From the NCBI RefSeq assembly GCF_003574465.1, contig NZ_QOWC01000017.1:1-64000 (forward strand): a DNA stretch of 64,000 bases, given 5' to 3'. Source of the DNA: Methylobacterium crusticola (GTDB lineage Bacteria; Pseudomonadota; Alphaproteobacteria; Rhizobiales; Beijerinckiaceae). Position 1 is the stretch's first letter, and the number at the start of each line of letters is the position of its first letter. A program made the position numbers and the translations under genes. Shown piece by piece: positions 16,061-26,161 of this stretch. The notes under the pieces were generated by a model. That model had not been told where the DNA came from. It worked only from the letters and a program-made list of their open reading frames with translations, and did no database searches.

Positions 16061-19000
16061 TCATTCGGCGGCCGGGACCGGGCGCGGCGCGGGGCCCCGG
16101 CGGCGGCGGCCGACCCAGAGCCGGAGGCGGTCGAGGTAGAGGTAGACGACCGGGGTCGTGTAGAGGGTCAGGACCTGGCTCACGGTGAGGCCGCCCACGA
16201 TGGCGATGCCGAGCGGACGGCGCAGCTCGGACCCCTCGCCGCCGTCGAGAATCAGCGGCAGCGCCCCGAGCAGCGCCGCGAGCGTTGTCATCATGATCGG
16301 CCGGAAGCGCAAGAGGCAGGCCTCGTGGATCGCCTCCCGCGGGCTCAGGGCCCGCGTGCGCTCGGCGTCGAGCGCGAAGTCGATCATCATGATGGCGTTC
16401 TTCTTGACGATGCCGATCAGCAGGATGACCGCGATGAGGGCGATGACCCCGAACTCCTCGCCCGCCACCATGAGGCCGAGCACCGCGCCGATCCCGGCCG
16501 AGGGCAGGGTCGACAGGATGGTGATCGGGTGGATGTAGCTCTCGTAGAGCACGCCGAGCACCCCGTAGACGGCGAGCAGCGCCGCCAGGATCAGGAGCGG
16601 CTGGCGCGAGGACGAGGCCTGGAAGGACTTGGCGGCGCCGGCGAACTCGCCGTGGATCGTCGCCGGCATGCGCAGGTCGCGCATGTGCGCCTCGATCGCC
16701 GCGGTGGCGTCGCTCAGGCTGCGGCCGGGCGCCAGGTTGAACGAGAGCGTGGTGGCGACGAACAGGCCCTGGTGGCTCACCTGCACGGGCGCCGTGCCGG
16801 TCTCGAAGCGGGCGAAGGCCGAGAGCGGCACCATGGTCTCCTTGGCGCTGCTGACGGCGGCGCTCGAGGAGGCGCTCGAGCGCCCGCTCGCCGCGATGGC
16901 GTTGGTGGCGGCGTTGCGGGCGGAATCGGCCGCGACCGCGGCGGCCGCGGTGCCGGCATCCGCGGCGCCCGACACAGTGCCGGCGGCGTTGGAGGTGGCC
17001 GACACCGTGCCGGCGACGGCGTTGGAGGTGGCCGAGCCGCGGGCGCGGGCGCCGGAGGTCGAGACGTAGATCAGCTTGAGGGTCTCGGGGTTCTCGAGGT
17101 AGCGCGGGGCGATCTCCATCACGACGTGGTACTGGTTGAGCGGGTTGTAGATGGTCGAGACCTGGCGCTGCCCGAACGCGTCGTACAGGGTGTTGTCGAT
17201 CTGGTCGGGCGTCAGGCCGTACCGGAAGGCGGTCGCGCGGTCGATCACCAGGCGGCTCTCCAGGCCGCCCTGCTGCTGGTCGGAGGTGACGTCGGTGAAG
17301 GTTGGGTCCTTCTGCATCACCTCGAGGAGCTTCGGGGCCCAGGCGTAGAGGTCGTCGCTGGTGTCGCCCTGGAGCGTGTACTGGTACTGGGAGAAGCTCT
17401 GGCGCCCGCCGACGGCGAAGTCCTGGCGCGGGAACAGGTAGAGCCGGGCGCCCGCGATGGCGGCGAGCTTGGGGCGCAGGCGCGCCATCACCTCGCCGAT
17501 GGGCTCGCGGGTGCCGAGGGGCTTGAGGCCCACGAACACGTTGGCCGAGTTGGTGCCGCGCCCGCCCGTGAAGCCGACCACGCTCTCGACCGCCGGGTCG
17601 GCCTGCACGATCGCGGCCGCGCTCCGGAGCTTGGCGCTCATGGACTGGAACGAGATGCGCTGGTCGGCCTGGATGCCGCCGATCATCTGGCCGGTATCCT
17701 GCTGGGGAAAGAACCCCTTCGGCACGATCACGTAGAGGTAGACGTTGAGGACGACCGCCCCGAGCAGCACCAGCATCACGACGGGGCCGTGCCGCAGGGC
17801 CCAGCCGAGGGTGCGCCGGTAGCCGGCGAGCAGGCCCTCGAAGGCCGCCTCGAGCCCCCGCGACAGCGGGCCCGGCCGGTGCCCGTGCGGGTCCGGCCGC
17901 AGCAGGCGCGCGCACATCATCGGGGTGGTGGTGAGGGAGAGGACGAGGGAGATCAGGATCGCCAGGGACAGCACGACGGCGAATTCCTGGAAGAACCGCC
18001 CGATCAGGCCGCCCATCAGCAGGATCGGCAGGAACACCGCGATGAGCGAGAGGCTCATCGACAGGACCGTGAAGCCGACCTCGCGGGCGCCGAGCAGCGC
18101 CGCCTCGACCCGCGAGCGGCCCTGCTCGATGTAGCGCTGGATGTTCTCCAGGACCACGATGGCGTCGTCGACGACGAAGCCCGCCGCGATGATCAGCGCC
18201 ATCAGCGAGATGTTGTCGAGGCTGTAGTCGCACAGGTACATCGCCGCGAAGGTGCCGACGAGGGAGATCGGCACCGCCACCGCCGGGATCAGGGTGGCGC
18301 GGGCGGAGCGCAGGAAGCAGAACACCACCAGGATCACGAGGCCGACCGAGATCAGCAGCGTGCGCTCGGCCTCCTTGAGGGAGGCCCGGATGGTGATCGA
18401 GCGGTCGCCCGTGACCACGAGGTCGACGTCCCCCGGCAGCGCCGCCTTGAGCTGGGGCAGGGAGGCCTTGAGGCGGTCGATGGTCTCGACGACGTTGCCG
18501 CCGGGCTGCTTGTAGACGATCAGCAGCACCCCGCGCTGGCCGTTGACGAGGCCGAGGTTGCGCCGGTCCTCGACCCCGTCGACCACCCGGCCGACGTCGC
18601 GCAGGCGCACGCCCGCGCCGTTGCGGTAGGCCACCACGATGTCGCGGTAATCGGCCGCCACGCGGCCCTGGTCGTTGGCGTAGAGCTGGTAGCGCCGGTC
18701 CCCGGCCTCGATGGCGCCCTTGGGCGAGTTGGCGTTGGCGCTGGCGAGGGCCGCCCGGATGCCCTCGAGGCCGATGCCGTAGTGGAACAGGGCGCCGGGG
18801 TCGAGCTCGACCCGCACCGCCGGCAGGGACGAGCCGCCGATCTCGACGTTGCCGATGCCCTCGAGCTGCGAGAGCTTCTGGGCCAGCACCGTCGCGGCGG
18901 AATCGTAGAGCGCGCCGGGGCTGAGGGTCGCCGAGGTGAGCCCGAGGATCAGGATCGGCGCGTCGGCCGGGTTGAACTTGCGGTAGGTCGGGTTCTGGCG

Positions 19001-19369
19001 CAGCGCCGCCGGCAGATCGGCCCGGGCGGCGTTGATGGCCGCCTGGACGTCGCGGGCGGCCCCGTTGATGTCGCGGTCGAGGCCGAACTGCAGCACGATC
19101 CGGACCTGTCCGACCGAGCTCGTCGAGGTCATCTGGTCGACGTCGGCGATCTGGCCGAGGCGTCGCTCGAGGGGCGCCGCCACCGTGGTGGCCATCGTGT
19201 CGGGGCTGGCGCCCGGCATCTGCGCCTGGACCAGGATGGTCGGGAAGTCGACCTGGGGCAGCGGCGCCACCGGCAGCTTCAGGAACGCGAACAGGCCGGC
19301 GAGCAGCACGCCCAGGGTGAGGAGCGTGGTCGCGACCGGGCGCAGGATGAAGGGGGCGGAGAGGTTCAC
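16061..19369 (-). CDS. RND multidrug efflux permease (MdtC/MuxC-like) with an Ala/Ser-rich insert
   Basis: The product (1102 aa) is a proton-driven inner-membrane pump of the HAE1 RND family. The N-terminus ([20 protein letters not shown]) and [19 protein letters not shown], with the paired proton-relay Asp residues, are typical. It is about 70 residues longer than relatives because of one low-complexity insert of about 72 residues (near 770-841), made almost only of Ala, Ser, Thr, Gly and Asn, between LKLIYVSTSG and MVPLSAFARF. In MdtB/C the two flanks are joined by a tight turn in the docking subdomain. Together with the upstream permease it probably forms a heterotrimer, as MdtB2C does. 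An assembly error is unlikely because the frame is kept. Confidence 0.93.
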   Translation of the reverse strand: MNLSAPFILRPVATTLLTLGVLLAGLFAFLKLPVAPLPQVDFPTILVQAQMPGASPDTMATTVAAPLERRLGQIADVDQMTSTSSVGQVRIVLQFGLDRDINGAARDVQAAINAARADLPAALRQNPTYRKFNPADAPILILGLTSATLSPGALYDSAATVLAQKLSQLEGIGNVEIGGSSLPAVRVELDPGALFHYGIGLEGIRAALASANANSPKGAIEAGDRRYQLYANDQGRVAADYRDIVVAYRNGAGVRLRDVGRVVDGVEDRRNLGLVNGQRGVLLIVYKQPGGNVVETIDRLKASLPQLKAALPGDVDLVVTGDRSITIRASLKEAERTLLISVGLVILVVFCFLRSARATLIPAVAVPISLVGTFAAMYLCDYSLDNISLMALIIAAGFVVDDAIVVLENIQRYIEQGRSRVEAALLGAREVGFTVLSMSLSLIAVFLPILLMGGLIGRFFQEFAVVLSLAILISLVLSLTTTPMMCARLLRPDPHGHRPGPLSRGLEAAFEGLLAGYRRTLGWALRHGPVVMLVLLGAVVLNVYLYVIVPKGFFPQQDTGQMIGGIQADQRISFQSMSAKLRSAAAIVQADPAVESVVGFTGGRGTNSANVFVGLKPLGTREPIGEVMARLRPKLAAIAGARLYLFPRQDFAVGGRQSFSQYQYTLQGDTSDDLYAWAPKLLEVMQKDPTFTDVTSDQQQGGLESRLVIDRATAFRYGLTPDQIDNTLYDAFGQRQVSTIYNPLNQYHVVMEIAPRYLENPETLKLIYVSTSGARARGSATSNAVAGTVSATSNAAGTVSGAADAGTAAAAVAADSARNAATNAIAASGRSSASSSAAVSSAKETMVPLSAFARFETGTAPVQVSHQGLFVATTLSFNLAPGRSLSDATAAIEAHMRDLRMPATIHGEFAGAAKSFQASSSRQPLLILAALLAVYGVLGVLYESYIHPITILSTLPSAGIGAVLGLMVAGEEFGVIALIAVILLIGIVKKNAIMMIDFALDAERTRALSPREAIHEACLLRFRPIMMTTLAALLGALPLILDGGEGSELRRPLGIAIVGGLTVSQVLTLYTTPVVYLYLDRLRLWVGRRRRGPAPRPVPAAE

Positions 19370-19490
19370 CGGACCCCGCCCCGCGCCGGGCTGCCGGGCG
19401 CCCGGGAGCGCTCCCGGCCGCCGGGCCCCGCGCCGCCGGGTCTCGCGACGCCAGGACGCGCGCCGCCGGGCCGCGCGCGGCCAGACGCCC

Positions 19491-22400
19491 TCACGGCACC
19501 GCCTCCCCGGGGGCGAGCCCGGACCGCCGCCGCCCGCCGAGGCGCCGGCCGAGGCGGTCGAAGGCGAGGTAGATCACCGGCGTGGTGTAGAGGGTGAGGA
19601 TCTGGCTCACGATCAGCCCGCCGGCGATGGAGAGGCCGAGCGGCTGGCGCAGCTCCGAGCCGGTGCCGGTGCCGAGGATCAGCGGCACCGCCGCGAACAA
19701 CGCCGCGAAGGTCGTCATCATGATCGGACGGAAGCGCAGGATGCAGGCCTCGTAGATCGCGTCCCGGGGGCTCATGCCGTCCTCGCGCTCGGCCTGGAGC
19801 GCGAAGTCGATCATCATGATGGCGTTCTTCTTCACGATGCCGATCAGCAGCACGATGCCGATGATGCCGATGATGTCGAGGTCGTGCCCGAACAGCATCA
19901 GCCCGGCCAGAGCCCCGATCCCGGCCGAGGGCAGGGTCGACAGGATGGTGATCGGGTGGACGAAGCTCTCGTAGAGCACGCCGAGCACGATGTAGACCGT
20001 CACGATGGCGGCGAGCACCAGGAACAGCGTGTTGTCGAGGGAGGCCTGGAAGGCCAGCGCCGAGCCCTGGAACACGAGCTGGAAGCTGTCCGGCAGGCCG
20101 ATCTCGGCCTGCGCGGCCTTGATCGCCTCCACGGCCGGCCCGAGGGAGGCCCCGGGCGCGAGGTTGAACGACACGGTGGTGGCCGGGAACTGGCCGAGAT
20201 GGCTGATGAGCAGGGGCGCGCGGCGCTCGCTCACCTGGGCGATGGCCGAGAGCGGCACCTGCCCGTTCTGGGCCGTGGAGGACGGCAGGTAGATGCGCGC
20301 GAGGGACGCGAGGGTGCGGTGGAGCTCGGGGTCGGCCTCCAGGATCACCCGGTACTGGTTCGACTGCGTGAAGATGGTCGAGATGATGCGCTGGCCGAAG
20401 GCGTCGTAGAGCGCGTTGTCCACCGAGGCCGGGGTGATGCCGTAGCGGCCCGCCGTCGCCCGGTCGATGGTGACGTAGGCGGCGAGCCCGCTCGCCTGCC
20501 GGTCGCTCGCCACGTCGGCGAGGTCGGGGATCCGGCGCAGCCGGTCGACGAGGCGCGGCACCCAGGCGTCGAAGGCGGCGAGGTCCGGGTTCTCCAGCAC
20601 GAACTGGTACTGGGTGGCGCTCACCGCGGTGTCGATGCTGAGGTCCTGGACCGGCTGCATGTAGAGGACGATGCCCGGCAGGTCCGCGGTCCGGGCGGCG
20701 ATGCGCCGGATGATCGCGCCCGCGGCCTCGCGGCGCTCCTCGCGCGGGCGCAGGTTGATGAGGAAGCGGCCGGAATTCAGCGTGACGTTCTGGCCGTCGA
20801 CGCCGATGAACGACGACAGGCTGACGACGTCGGGGTCCTTCAGGATCTCCTCGGCGAGGCGCTGCTGGCGCTCGGCCATCGCCGCGTAGGACACGGTCTG
20901 GTCCGCCTGGGTGATGCCCTGGATCAGGCCGGTATCCTGGACCGGGAAGAAGCCCTTCGGGATCACGACGTAGAGGTAGACCGTGAGCCCGAGCGTCCCC
21001 ACCGCCACGAGGAGCGTCAGGCCCTGGCGGGCGAGCACGCCCCGCAGGGTCCGGCCGTAGAGCGCGATGCCGGCATCCATCGTCCGGCGCCCGGCCGAGG
21101 CGAGGCGGCCCGCCGCCCGGGCCTGGGCCGGCTCGTGGCGCAGGAGCCGGGCGCAGAGCATCGGCACGAGCGTCAGCGAGACGATGCCGGAGATCACGAT
21201 GGTGGCCGCGAGCGTGATGGCGAATTCGTGGAACAGCCGCCCCACCACCTCGCCCATGAACAGGAGCGGGATCAGCACCGCGAGCAGCGAGACCGTGAGC
21301 GAGATGATGGTGAAGCCGATCTCCCGGGAGCCCTTGAGGGCGGCCTCGAGGGGGCTGTCGCCGGCCTCGACGTGGCGGGCGATGTTCTCGATCACCACGA
21401 TGGCGTCGTCGACCACGAAGCCGGTCGCGATGGTGAGCGCCATCAGGGACAAATTGTCGAGGGAGAAGCCCCACAGGTCCATCACCGCGAGGGCGCCGAC
21501 GAGGGAGAGGGGCACCGACAGGCTCGGGATCAGGGTCGCGGGCAGCGAGCGCAGGAAGAGGAAGATCACCAGGACCACGAGGGCGATGGCGAGGAGCAGC
21601 TCGACCTGGACGTCGTGGACCGAGGCGCGGATCGTCACCGTGCGGTCGGTGAGCGGCGTCACCTGGATCGCCGCCGGCAGCGTCGCCTGGAGCTGGGGCA
21701 GCAGCGCCTTGATGCGGTCCACGACCGCGATGACGTTGGCGCCGGGCTGGCGCTGGATGTTGATGATCACCGCCGGCGTGGTGTCCATCCAGGCGCCGAG
21801 CTTGGTGTTCTCGGCCCCCTCCACCACCTCGGCCACCGCCGAGAGCCGCACCGGCGCGCCGTTGCGGTAGGCCACGACGGCGTCCCGGTAGGCGGCGGGG
21901 TCCCGGATCTGGTCGTTGGCGTTGATGGTGAAGGACTGGGTCGGCCCGTCGATGGTGCCCTTCGGGGTGTTGACGTTGAGGTTGCTGATGGTGGTGCGCA
22001 GGTCGTCGATGTTGAGGCCGTAGGCGGCGAGCGCCGTCGCGTTGAAGCGCACCCGCACCGCCGGCCGCTGGCCGCCCGCCATCGACACGAGGCCGACGCC
22101 GGAGACCTGGGAGATCTTCTGGGCGAGCCGCGTCTCGGCGAGGTCGCGCACCTGGGTCAGGGCCAGGGTCCGCGAGGTGAGCGCGAGGGTCAGGATCGGC
22201 GCGTCGGCGGGGTTGACCTTGGCGTAGACCGGAGGCGCCGGCAGGTCGCTCGGCAGGAGGTTGCCGGCGGCGTTGATGGCCGCCTGGACCTCCTGGGTGG
22301 CGATGTCGATGCCGAGGTCCAGGTTGAACTGCAGCGTGATGACGGAGGACCCGGCCGAGGACTGCGACGACATCTGGTTGAGGTTGGCGAGCTGCCCGAA

Positions 22401-22610
22401 CTGCCGCTCCAGGGGCGCGGTCACGGCCGAGGTCATCACCTCGGGGCTCGCCCCCGGGTAGAAGGTCTGCACCTGGATCGTCGGGTAGTCGACGGAGGGC
22501 AGGGCCGAGAGGGGCAGGTTGAAGTAGGACAGGAGGCCCGTGAGCAGGATCGCCAGCATCAGGAGCGTGGTGGCGACCGGCCGCAGGATGAACAGGCGGG
22601 AGGGGTTCAT
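19491..22610 (-). CDS. RND multidrug efflux permease (MdtB/MuxB-like)
   Basis: The product (1039 aa) has the normal length of HAE1-type RND pumps. It starts [20 protein letters not shown] and has two six-helix bundles and two large periplasmic loops. The proton-relay motif [19 protein letters not shown] and the second-half [18 protein letters not shown] are intact. It lies between the adaptor (100-bp gap) and the second permease (121-bp gap) on the same strand, so the two pumps probably assemble as a mixed trimer. The Met at 22610 was chosen because more upstream in-frame sequence is Arg/Ala-rich and overlaps the adaptor gene. Substrates are unknown; MdtABC/MuxABC relatives export bile salts, novobiocin, flavonoids or siderophores. 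Confidence 0.95.
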   Translation of the reverse strand: MNPSRLFILRPVATTLLMLAILLTGLLSYFNLPLSALPSVDYPTIQVQTFYPGASPEVMTSAVTAPLERQFGQLANLNQMSSQSSAGSSVITLQFNLDLGIDIATQEVQAAINAAGNLLPSDLPAPPVYAKVNPADAPILTLALTSRTLALTQVRDLAETRLAQKISQVSGVGLVSMAGGQRPAVRVRFNATALAAYGLNIDDLRTTISNLNVNTPKGTIDGPTQSFTINANDQIRDPAAYRDAVVAYRNGAPVRLSAVAEVVEGAENTKLGAWMDTTPAVIINIQRQPGANVIAVVDRIKALLPQLQATLPAAIQVTPLTDRTVTIRASVHDVQVELLLAIALVVLVIFLFLRSLPATLIPSLSVPLSLVGALAVMDLWGFSLDNLSLMALTIATGFVVDDAIVVIENIARHVEAGDSPLEAALKGSREIGFTIISLTVSLLAVLIPLLFMGEVVGRLFHEFAITLAATIVISGIVSLTLVPMLCARLLRHEPAQARAAGRLASAGRRTMDAGIALYGRTLRGVLARQGLTLLVAVGTLGLTVYLYVVIPKGFFPVQDTGLIQGITQADQTVSYAAMAERQQRLAEEILKDPDVVSLSSFIGVDGQNVTLNSGRFLINLRPREERREAAGAIIRRIAARTADLPGIVLYMQPVQDLSIDTAVSATQYQFVLENPDLAAFDAWVPRLVDRLRRIPDLADVASDRQASGLAAYVTIDRATAGRYGITPASVDNALYDAFGQRIISTIFTQSNQYRVILEADPELHRTLASLARIYLPSSTAQNGQVPLSAIAQVSERRAPLLISHLGQFPATTVSFNLAPGASLGPAVEAIKAAQAEIGLPDSFQLVFQGSALAFQASLDNTLFLVLAAIVTVYIVLGVLYESFVHPITILSTLPSAGIGALAGLMLFGHDLDIIGIIGIVLLIGIVKKNAIMMIDFALQAEREDGMSPRDAIYEACILRFRPIMMTTFAALFAAVPLILGTGTGSELRQPLGLSIAGGLIVSQILTLYTTPVIYLAFDRLGRRLGGRRRSGLAPGEAVP

Positions 22611-22646
22611 GGGCCGGCGCTCCCCCGCCGGCCGGGGGCGGCCCGC

Positions 22647-22682
22647 ACGGACGCGGCGTCCAGCACGGACGCGGCGTCCAGC
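22647..22682. repeat. 18-bp tandem duplication between adaptor and pump genes
   Basis: ACGGACGCGGCGTCCAGC is present twice without a gap (22647-22664 and 22665-22682), followed by a partial third copy. Each unit contains the self-complementary GGACGCGGCGTCC, so the transcript may fold here between the adaptor stop and the pump start. Confidence 0.75.
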
Positions 22683-22710
22683 CGGGAGGCGGCGTCCGGC
22701 ATCGCGCGCC

Positions 22711-24174
22711 TCACGGGTTCTGGTTCTGCCGGCGGCGGTGGGGCCGCTCGCCGTCCTGGCCCGGGCGCTCGCCGTCGCGCCGCGGGCGGGGTCCGGCCCC
22801 GGCCGGCGCCGGACCGGCGGCGGGAGCCCCCTCGCCCGGTCCCGCATCCGCCTCGCGGCCGGGCGCCGCTGGCTGACCTGGCGCCGCCTCCTGGCCGGGC
22901 GCCACTTCCTGGCCGGGCGCCGCCTTGGCCTCCGGCCGGCCGCCGGTGACCCGCACCGGGGCGCCGTCGCGCAGGCGGTCGGTGCCGTCGACCACCACCC
23001 GGTCGCCGACCGCGAGGCCCTTGGCCACCACGGTGCGGGTGCCGTCGGTCTCCCCGATCGTGATCGGGCGCACCGTGACCTTGTCGTCCTCGGAGAGCAG
23101 GTAGACGTAGGTGCCGGGCGTGCCGCGCAGCACCGCCGCCGCCGGGACGATGGCGGCCCCGCGCACGGTGTCGACGTCCAGGCGCGCGTTGACGAACTGG
23201 TTGGGGAAGAGCTTGTCGTCCTGGTTCTGGAACAGGGCCCTCAGCTTCACGGTGCCGGTGGTGACGTCGATCTGGTTGTCGACCGTGTCGAGGGAGCCGC
23301 CGGCGATCTCGGTGGTGTCGCTGCGGTCGAAGACCCGCACCGGCAGGGTGGCGCCGGCCCGCAGGCGGTCCATCACCCGGGCGAGCACGTCCTCGGGCAG
23401 GGTGAACACCACGGAGATGGGGTGGAGCTGCGTCACCACGACGATGCTGGTCGAGGCCGCCGTGACGTAGTTGCCCTGGTCGATCTGGCGCAGGCCGACC
23501 CGGCCCTCGACCGGCGAGGTGATGCGCCCGTACTGGATGTTGAGCTTCTGCTGGTCGATCTGGGCCTGGTCGGAGGCGACCACGCCCTCGTACTGCTTCA
23601 CGGTCGCGGCCTGGGTGTCGACGTTCTGCTTCGAGATCGAGTCCTGCCGGTTCAGGGTCTGATAGCGCACGAGATCGAGACGGGCGTTCTGCAGCAGCGC
23701 CTGGTCGCGCAGGAGCTGGCCCTGGAACTGGGCGAGCAGCGCCTCGTAGGGGCGCACGTCGATCTGCGCCAGGAAGTCGCCCTGGCGGACGGTCTGGCCC
23801 TCGCGAAAGCCGATCTGGGTGAGGTAGCCGCTGACCTGCGAGCGCACCGTCACGGTGGCGAGGGGCGTGACGGTGCCGAGGCCCGAGAGCACGACCGGCA
23901 TGTCCCCGCGGGTGACCGTGGCGACGCCGACGGCCTGCGGCCCCTCCCCGCCCCCGCCGCCGCCGCGCCGGGAGCCGCGGCGCCCGGCCTCGGGCTTCGG
24001 CGCCTCCCTGGCGGTGAGGCGGACGAGGTCCGGCAGGCTGCCGCGGTAGGCCCAGGCGCCGGCCCCCCCGACCACCAGCAGCGCGAACAGCCAGAACAGC
24101 CAGGCGCGCCCGCGGCGGCGGCGCGGCGGCGTCTCGACGGCGTCGTCGGTCCGGATGGGAGACAATTCGTTCAT
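22711..24174 (-). CDS. RND efflux periplasmic adaptor (MdtA/MuxA-like)
   Basis: The product (487 aa) is a membrane-fusion protein. An N-terminal membrane anchor (about residues 25-45, after a basic [10 protein letters not shown]) precedes the lipoyl half-motifs ([25 protein letters not shown]), an alpha-hairpin, the second lipoyl half ([20 protein letters not shown]) and beta-barrel domains. It starts the minus-strand efflux run and is followed by two pumps and a channel. The last 70 residues are an unusual Pro/Ala/Gly/Gln tail with repeated APGQ units and a basic end; this disordered tail is absent from most MdtA proteins. No dedicated regulator or two-component system lies beside the operon. 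Confidence 0.94.
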   Translation of the reverse strand: MNELSPIRTDDAVETPPRRRRGRAWLFWLFALLVVGGAGAWAYRGSLPDLVRLTAREAPKPEAGRRGSRRGGGGGGEGPQAVGVATVTRGDMPVVLSGLGTVTPLATVTVRSQVSGYLTQIGFREGQTVRQGDFLAQIDVRPYEALLAQFQGQLLRDQALLQNARLDLVRYQTLNRQDSISKQNVDTQAATVKQYEGVVASDQAQIDQQKLNIQYGRITSPVEGRVGLRQIDQGNYVTAASTSIVVVTQLHPISVVFTLPEDVLARVMDRLRAGATLPVRVFDRSDTTEIAGGSLDTVDNQIDVTTGTVKLRALFQNQDDKLFPNQFVNARLDVDTVRGAAIVPAAAVLRGTPGTYVYLLSEDDKVTVRPITIGETDGTRTVVAKGLAVGDRVVVDGTDRLRDGAPVRVTGGRPEAKAAPGQEVAPGQEAAPGQPAAPGREADAGPGEGAPAAGPAPAGAGPRPRRDGERPGQDGERPHRRRQNQNP

Positions 24175-24497
24175 CGCGCTACCTGAAACCCGATCGGGTC
24201 ACGCCCCCGCCGTCCACCCGCCATATCGTGCCCGCCCCGGCACGTTCCCATGCGACACGCCGAACCGCCCGGCCGGATCGCCCCGCCGACCGCCCCCCGA
24301 GTCCCGCCGGCGCGCCGTCCCGTCAACTCGCCACGCCAATGCGTCGCGAGTACGACCGCGATGTTGCCTCATGATTGCTGAACGCGAGCCGAGCGTGCGC
24401 GCCCCGGAAGGGCCATGATCGGGGGCAGTATGGGCCGCGTCCGGGACGGCCCCGCCCGACCTCGCGCGGCCGTCCCGATCCCCGCGACGAGCGCCCG
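24175..24497. other. Divergent intergenic region, efflux adaptor / DedA
   Basis: No gene is supported in these 323 bp. The segment should contain the promoters of the efflux operon and dedA. I see no clear operator. A slightly AT-richer patch (about 24355-24385, around TTGCCTCATGATTGCTGAA) is the likeliest promoter zone. Confidence 0.45.
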
Positions 24498-25139
24498 ATG
24501 TCCTTCCTGCACGACCTGCCGATCGCCGACCTGATCACCCAGTACGGCTACTGGGCGATCTTCCTGGTCATCACCCTGGAGAGCGCGGGCGTGCCGCTGC
24601 CGGGCGAGACCGCGCTGATCTCGGCCGCCGTCTACGCGGGCTCGACGGGACAGATCCGCATCGGGCTCGTGGTCGCGGCCGCCGCCGCGGCGGCGATCCT
24701 CGGCGACAACCTGGGCTACTGGGTCGGCCGGCGCTGGGGCATGCCGCTGCTGCTCCGCTACGGCCGCGCCGTCGCCCTCGACCACGCCCGCCTGAAGCTC
24801 GGCCAGTACCTGTTCCGCCAGCACGGCGGCAAGATCGTGTTCTTCGGCCGCTTTACCGCCATGCTGCGGGCCTACGCGGCCCTGCTCGCCGGCGTGAACC
24901 AGTTCGACGCCCGCCGCTTCTTCCTGTTCAACGCCGCAGGCGGCATCGCCTGGGCCTCGCTGATGGGCTTCGGCGCCTACTCGTGCGGCCGCTCCATCGA
25001 GCACGTCGCCGGGCCGGTCGGGATCGGCCTCCTGGCCCTGGTGGTGTTCGGCGGCGTCGCCCTGTGGCTGTTCGTGCGCCGGCACGAGGCCCGCCTGAGC
25101 CGGGAGGCCGAGGCGGCGTTCCCGGGCCCCCTGGCCTGA
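24498..25139 (+). CDS. DedA-family membrane protein (VTT domain)
   Basis: The product (213 aa) is a polytopic inner-membrane protein of the DedA/SNARE-associated family, now linked to flipping of undecaprenyl phosphate and phospholipids. Conserved features are visible: the re-entrant loop with ESAGVPLPGETALI, a glycine-rich helix GDNLGYWVGRRWG, and FFGRFTAMLRAYAALLAG with the two essential arginines. A final membrane helix ends near residue 194. The Met at 24498 places the first helix normally; earlier in-frame sequence is Arg/Pro-rich. It stands alone between the divergent efflux operon and the convergent amide operon. Confidence 0.9.
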   Translation: MSFLHDLPIADLITQYGYWAIFLVITLESAGVPLPGETALISAAVYAGSTGQIRIGLVVAAAAAAAILGDNLGYWVGRRWGMPLLLRYGRAVALDHARLKLGQYLFRQHGGKIVFFGRFTAMLRAYAALLAGVNQFDARRFFLFNAAGGIAWASLMGFGAYSCGRSIEHVAGPVGIGLLALVVFGGVALWLFVRRHEARLSREAEAAFPGPLA

Positions 25140-25194
25140 GGGCGCGCGCGCCGGCGCGGGTCGACCCGGTCTGCGCGCCGCCGGGATCCGCGCG

Positions 25195-25296
25195 AGAGCA
25201 GCATCCGATCACGCTGCGATCGGCCGCTGCTCCAGGTTTTTGACTCTGCCGCATTGTCTGCGGCGAACCGGTGTCCCGTTCGCCGGAAATGGCTCT
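25195..25296 (-). repeat. 102-bp interspersed repeat, copy 1
   Basis: This segment is the inverse of 37673-37774. Both are 102 bp long, with ends related to AGAGC...GCTCT and a shared core containing CCGGTGTCC and CGGCGAA. The two copies align end to end without gaps at roughly 80-85% identity by eye. The CTAG-like end coincides with the stop codon of the SDR gene: the TAG at 25295-25297 overlaps the repeat. It belongs to a class of short intergenic repeats I know from Methylobacterium and Bradyrhizobium genomes. A stem CCGATC/GATCGG can form inside it. It carries no gene. Confidence 0.85.
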
Positions 25297-26056
25297 AGAA
25301 CTGGACCCCGCGGGTGAGCGCGCCGTCGACCACGAGGTTCGTGCCCGTGATGAAGCTCGCGGCCGGGCTCGCCAGGAAGACCGCGGCCCGGGCCATCTCC
25401 TCGGGGCGGCCCATGCGGCCGGTCGGGTTGAGGCGCAGGGCCTCGGCGAACAGCGCCGGGTCCCCCGCCTCGATCCGGTGCCAGACGCCGTCCTTGAAGT
25501 AGGTGTTGCCGGGCGACACGGTGTTGGCGCGGATGCCGCGGGCCGCGAGCCGGTAGGCCAGGCCCTGGGCGTAGTGGATCAGCGCCGCCTTGTAGGCGCC
25601 GTAGGGGCCGGCCGCGAAGTCGATCTCGCGCCCCGACACGCTGGCGATGATCACGATCGCGCCGGCCCGGGAGCGCTCCAGGAACGGCATCGCGGCGTCC
25701 ACCGCCGCGACCGTGCCCATGATGTCGACCGAGAAGCCGCTGCGCCAGGCCGCCTCGTCCGCGCCGACCGCGAGGGCGCTCACGTTCGGCACCAGGATGT
25801 CGAGGCCGCCGAGCTCGTCCGCCGCCGCCGCGATCCAGGCGCGCAGGGCCGGCGTGTCGGCGACGTCGACCGCCCGCCCGGTCGCCGGGACGCCGGCGCC
25901 GCGCAGGGACGCGACCTTGGCGGCGACCTCGTCGGCGTTGCGGGCGCAGAGCGCGACCGCGGCGCCCTCCGCCGCCAGGAGGTCGGCGATGGCGCCGCCG
26001 ATCCCCTTGGTGCCGCCGGTCACGAGGGCGCGGCAGCCCTTCAGGCCGAGATCCAT
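25295..26056 (-). CDS. SDR-family NAD(P)-dependent oxidoreductase
   Basis: The product (253 aa) is a classical short-chain dehydrogenase/reductase. The nucleotide-binding motif TGGTKGIG is at 13-20, the catalytic Ser is in IIASVSG (Ser139), and the Tyr/Lys pair is Y152-x3-K156 in PYGAYKAAL. The C-terminal NPTGRMGRPEEMARAAVFLASPAASFITGTNLVVDGAL is typical of 3-oxoacyl-ACP reductase-like members. Substrate is unknown. A strong AAGGAGG site precedes the start. It is the last gene of the amide operon run, 105 bp after the amidase, so co-transcription is possible but its role there is unclear. Its stop codon overlaps the 102-bp repeat. Confidence 0.9.
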   Translation of the reverse strand: MDLGLKGCRALVTGGTKGIGGAIADLLAAEGAAVALCARNADEVAAKVASLRGAGVPATGRAVDVADTPALRAWIAAAADELGGLDILVPNVSALAVGADEAAWRSGFSVDIMGTVAAVDAAMPFLERSRAGAIVIIASVSGREIDFAAGPYGAYKAALIHYAQGLAYRLAARGIRANTVSPGNTYFKDGVWHRIEAGDPALFAEALRLNPTGRMGRPEEMARAAVFLASPAASFITGTNLVVDGALTRGVQF

Positions 26057-26161
26057 GCTGTCCTCCTTGGGGGGTGTCCCGCGCCCCGGCCGGGGCCGGG
26101 CGCGCGGGGGTCGGGCGATGCCGCAGCGCCGGCGGCGACGCCGGCCCGGACGGCCGGGCCT

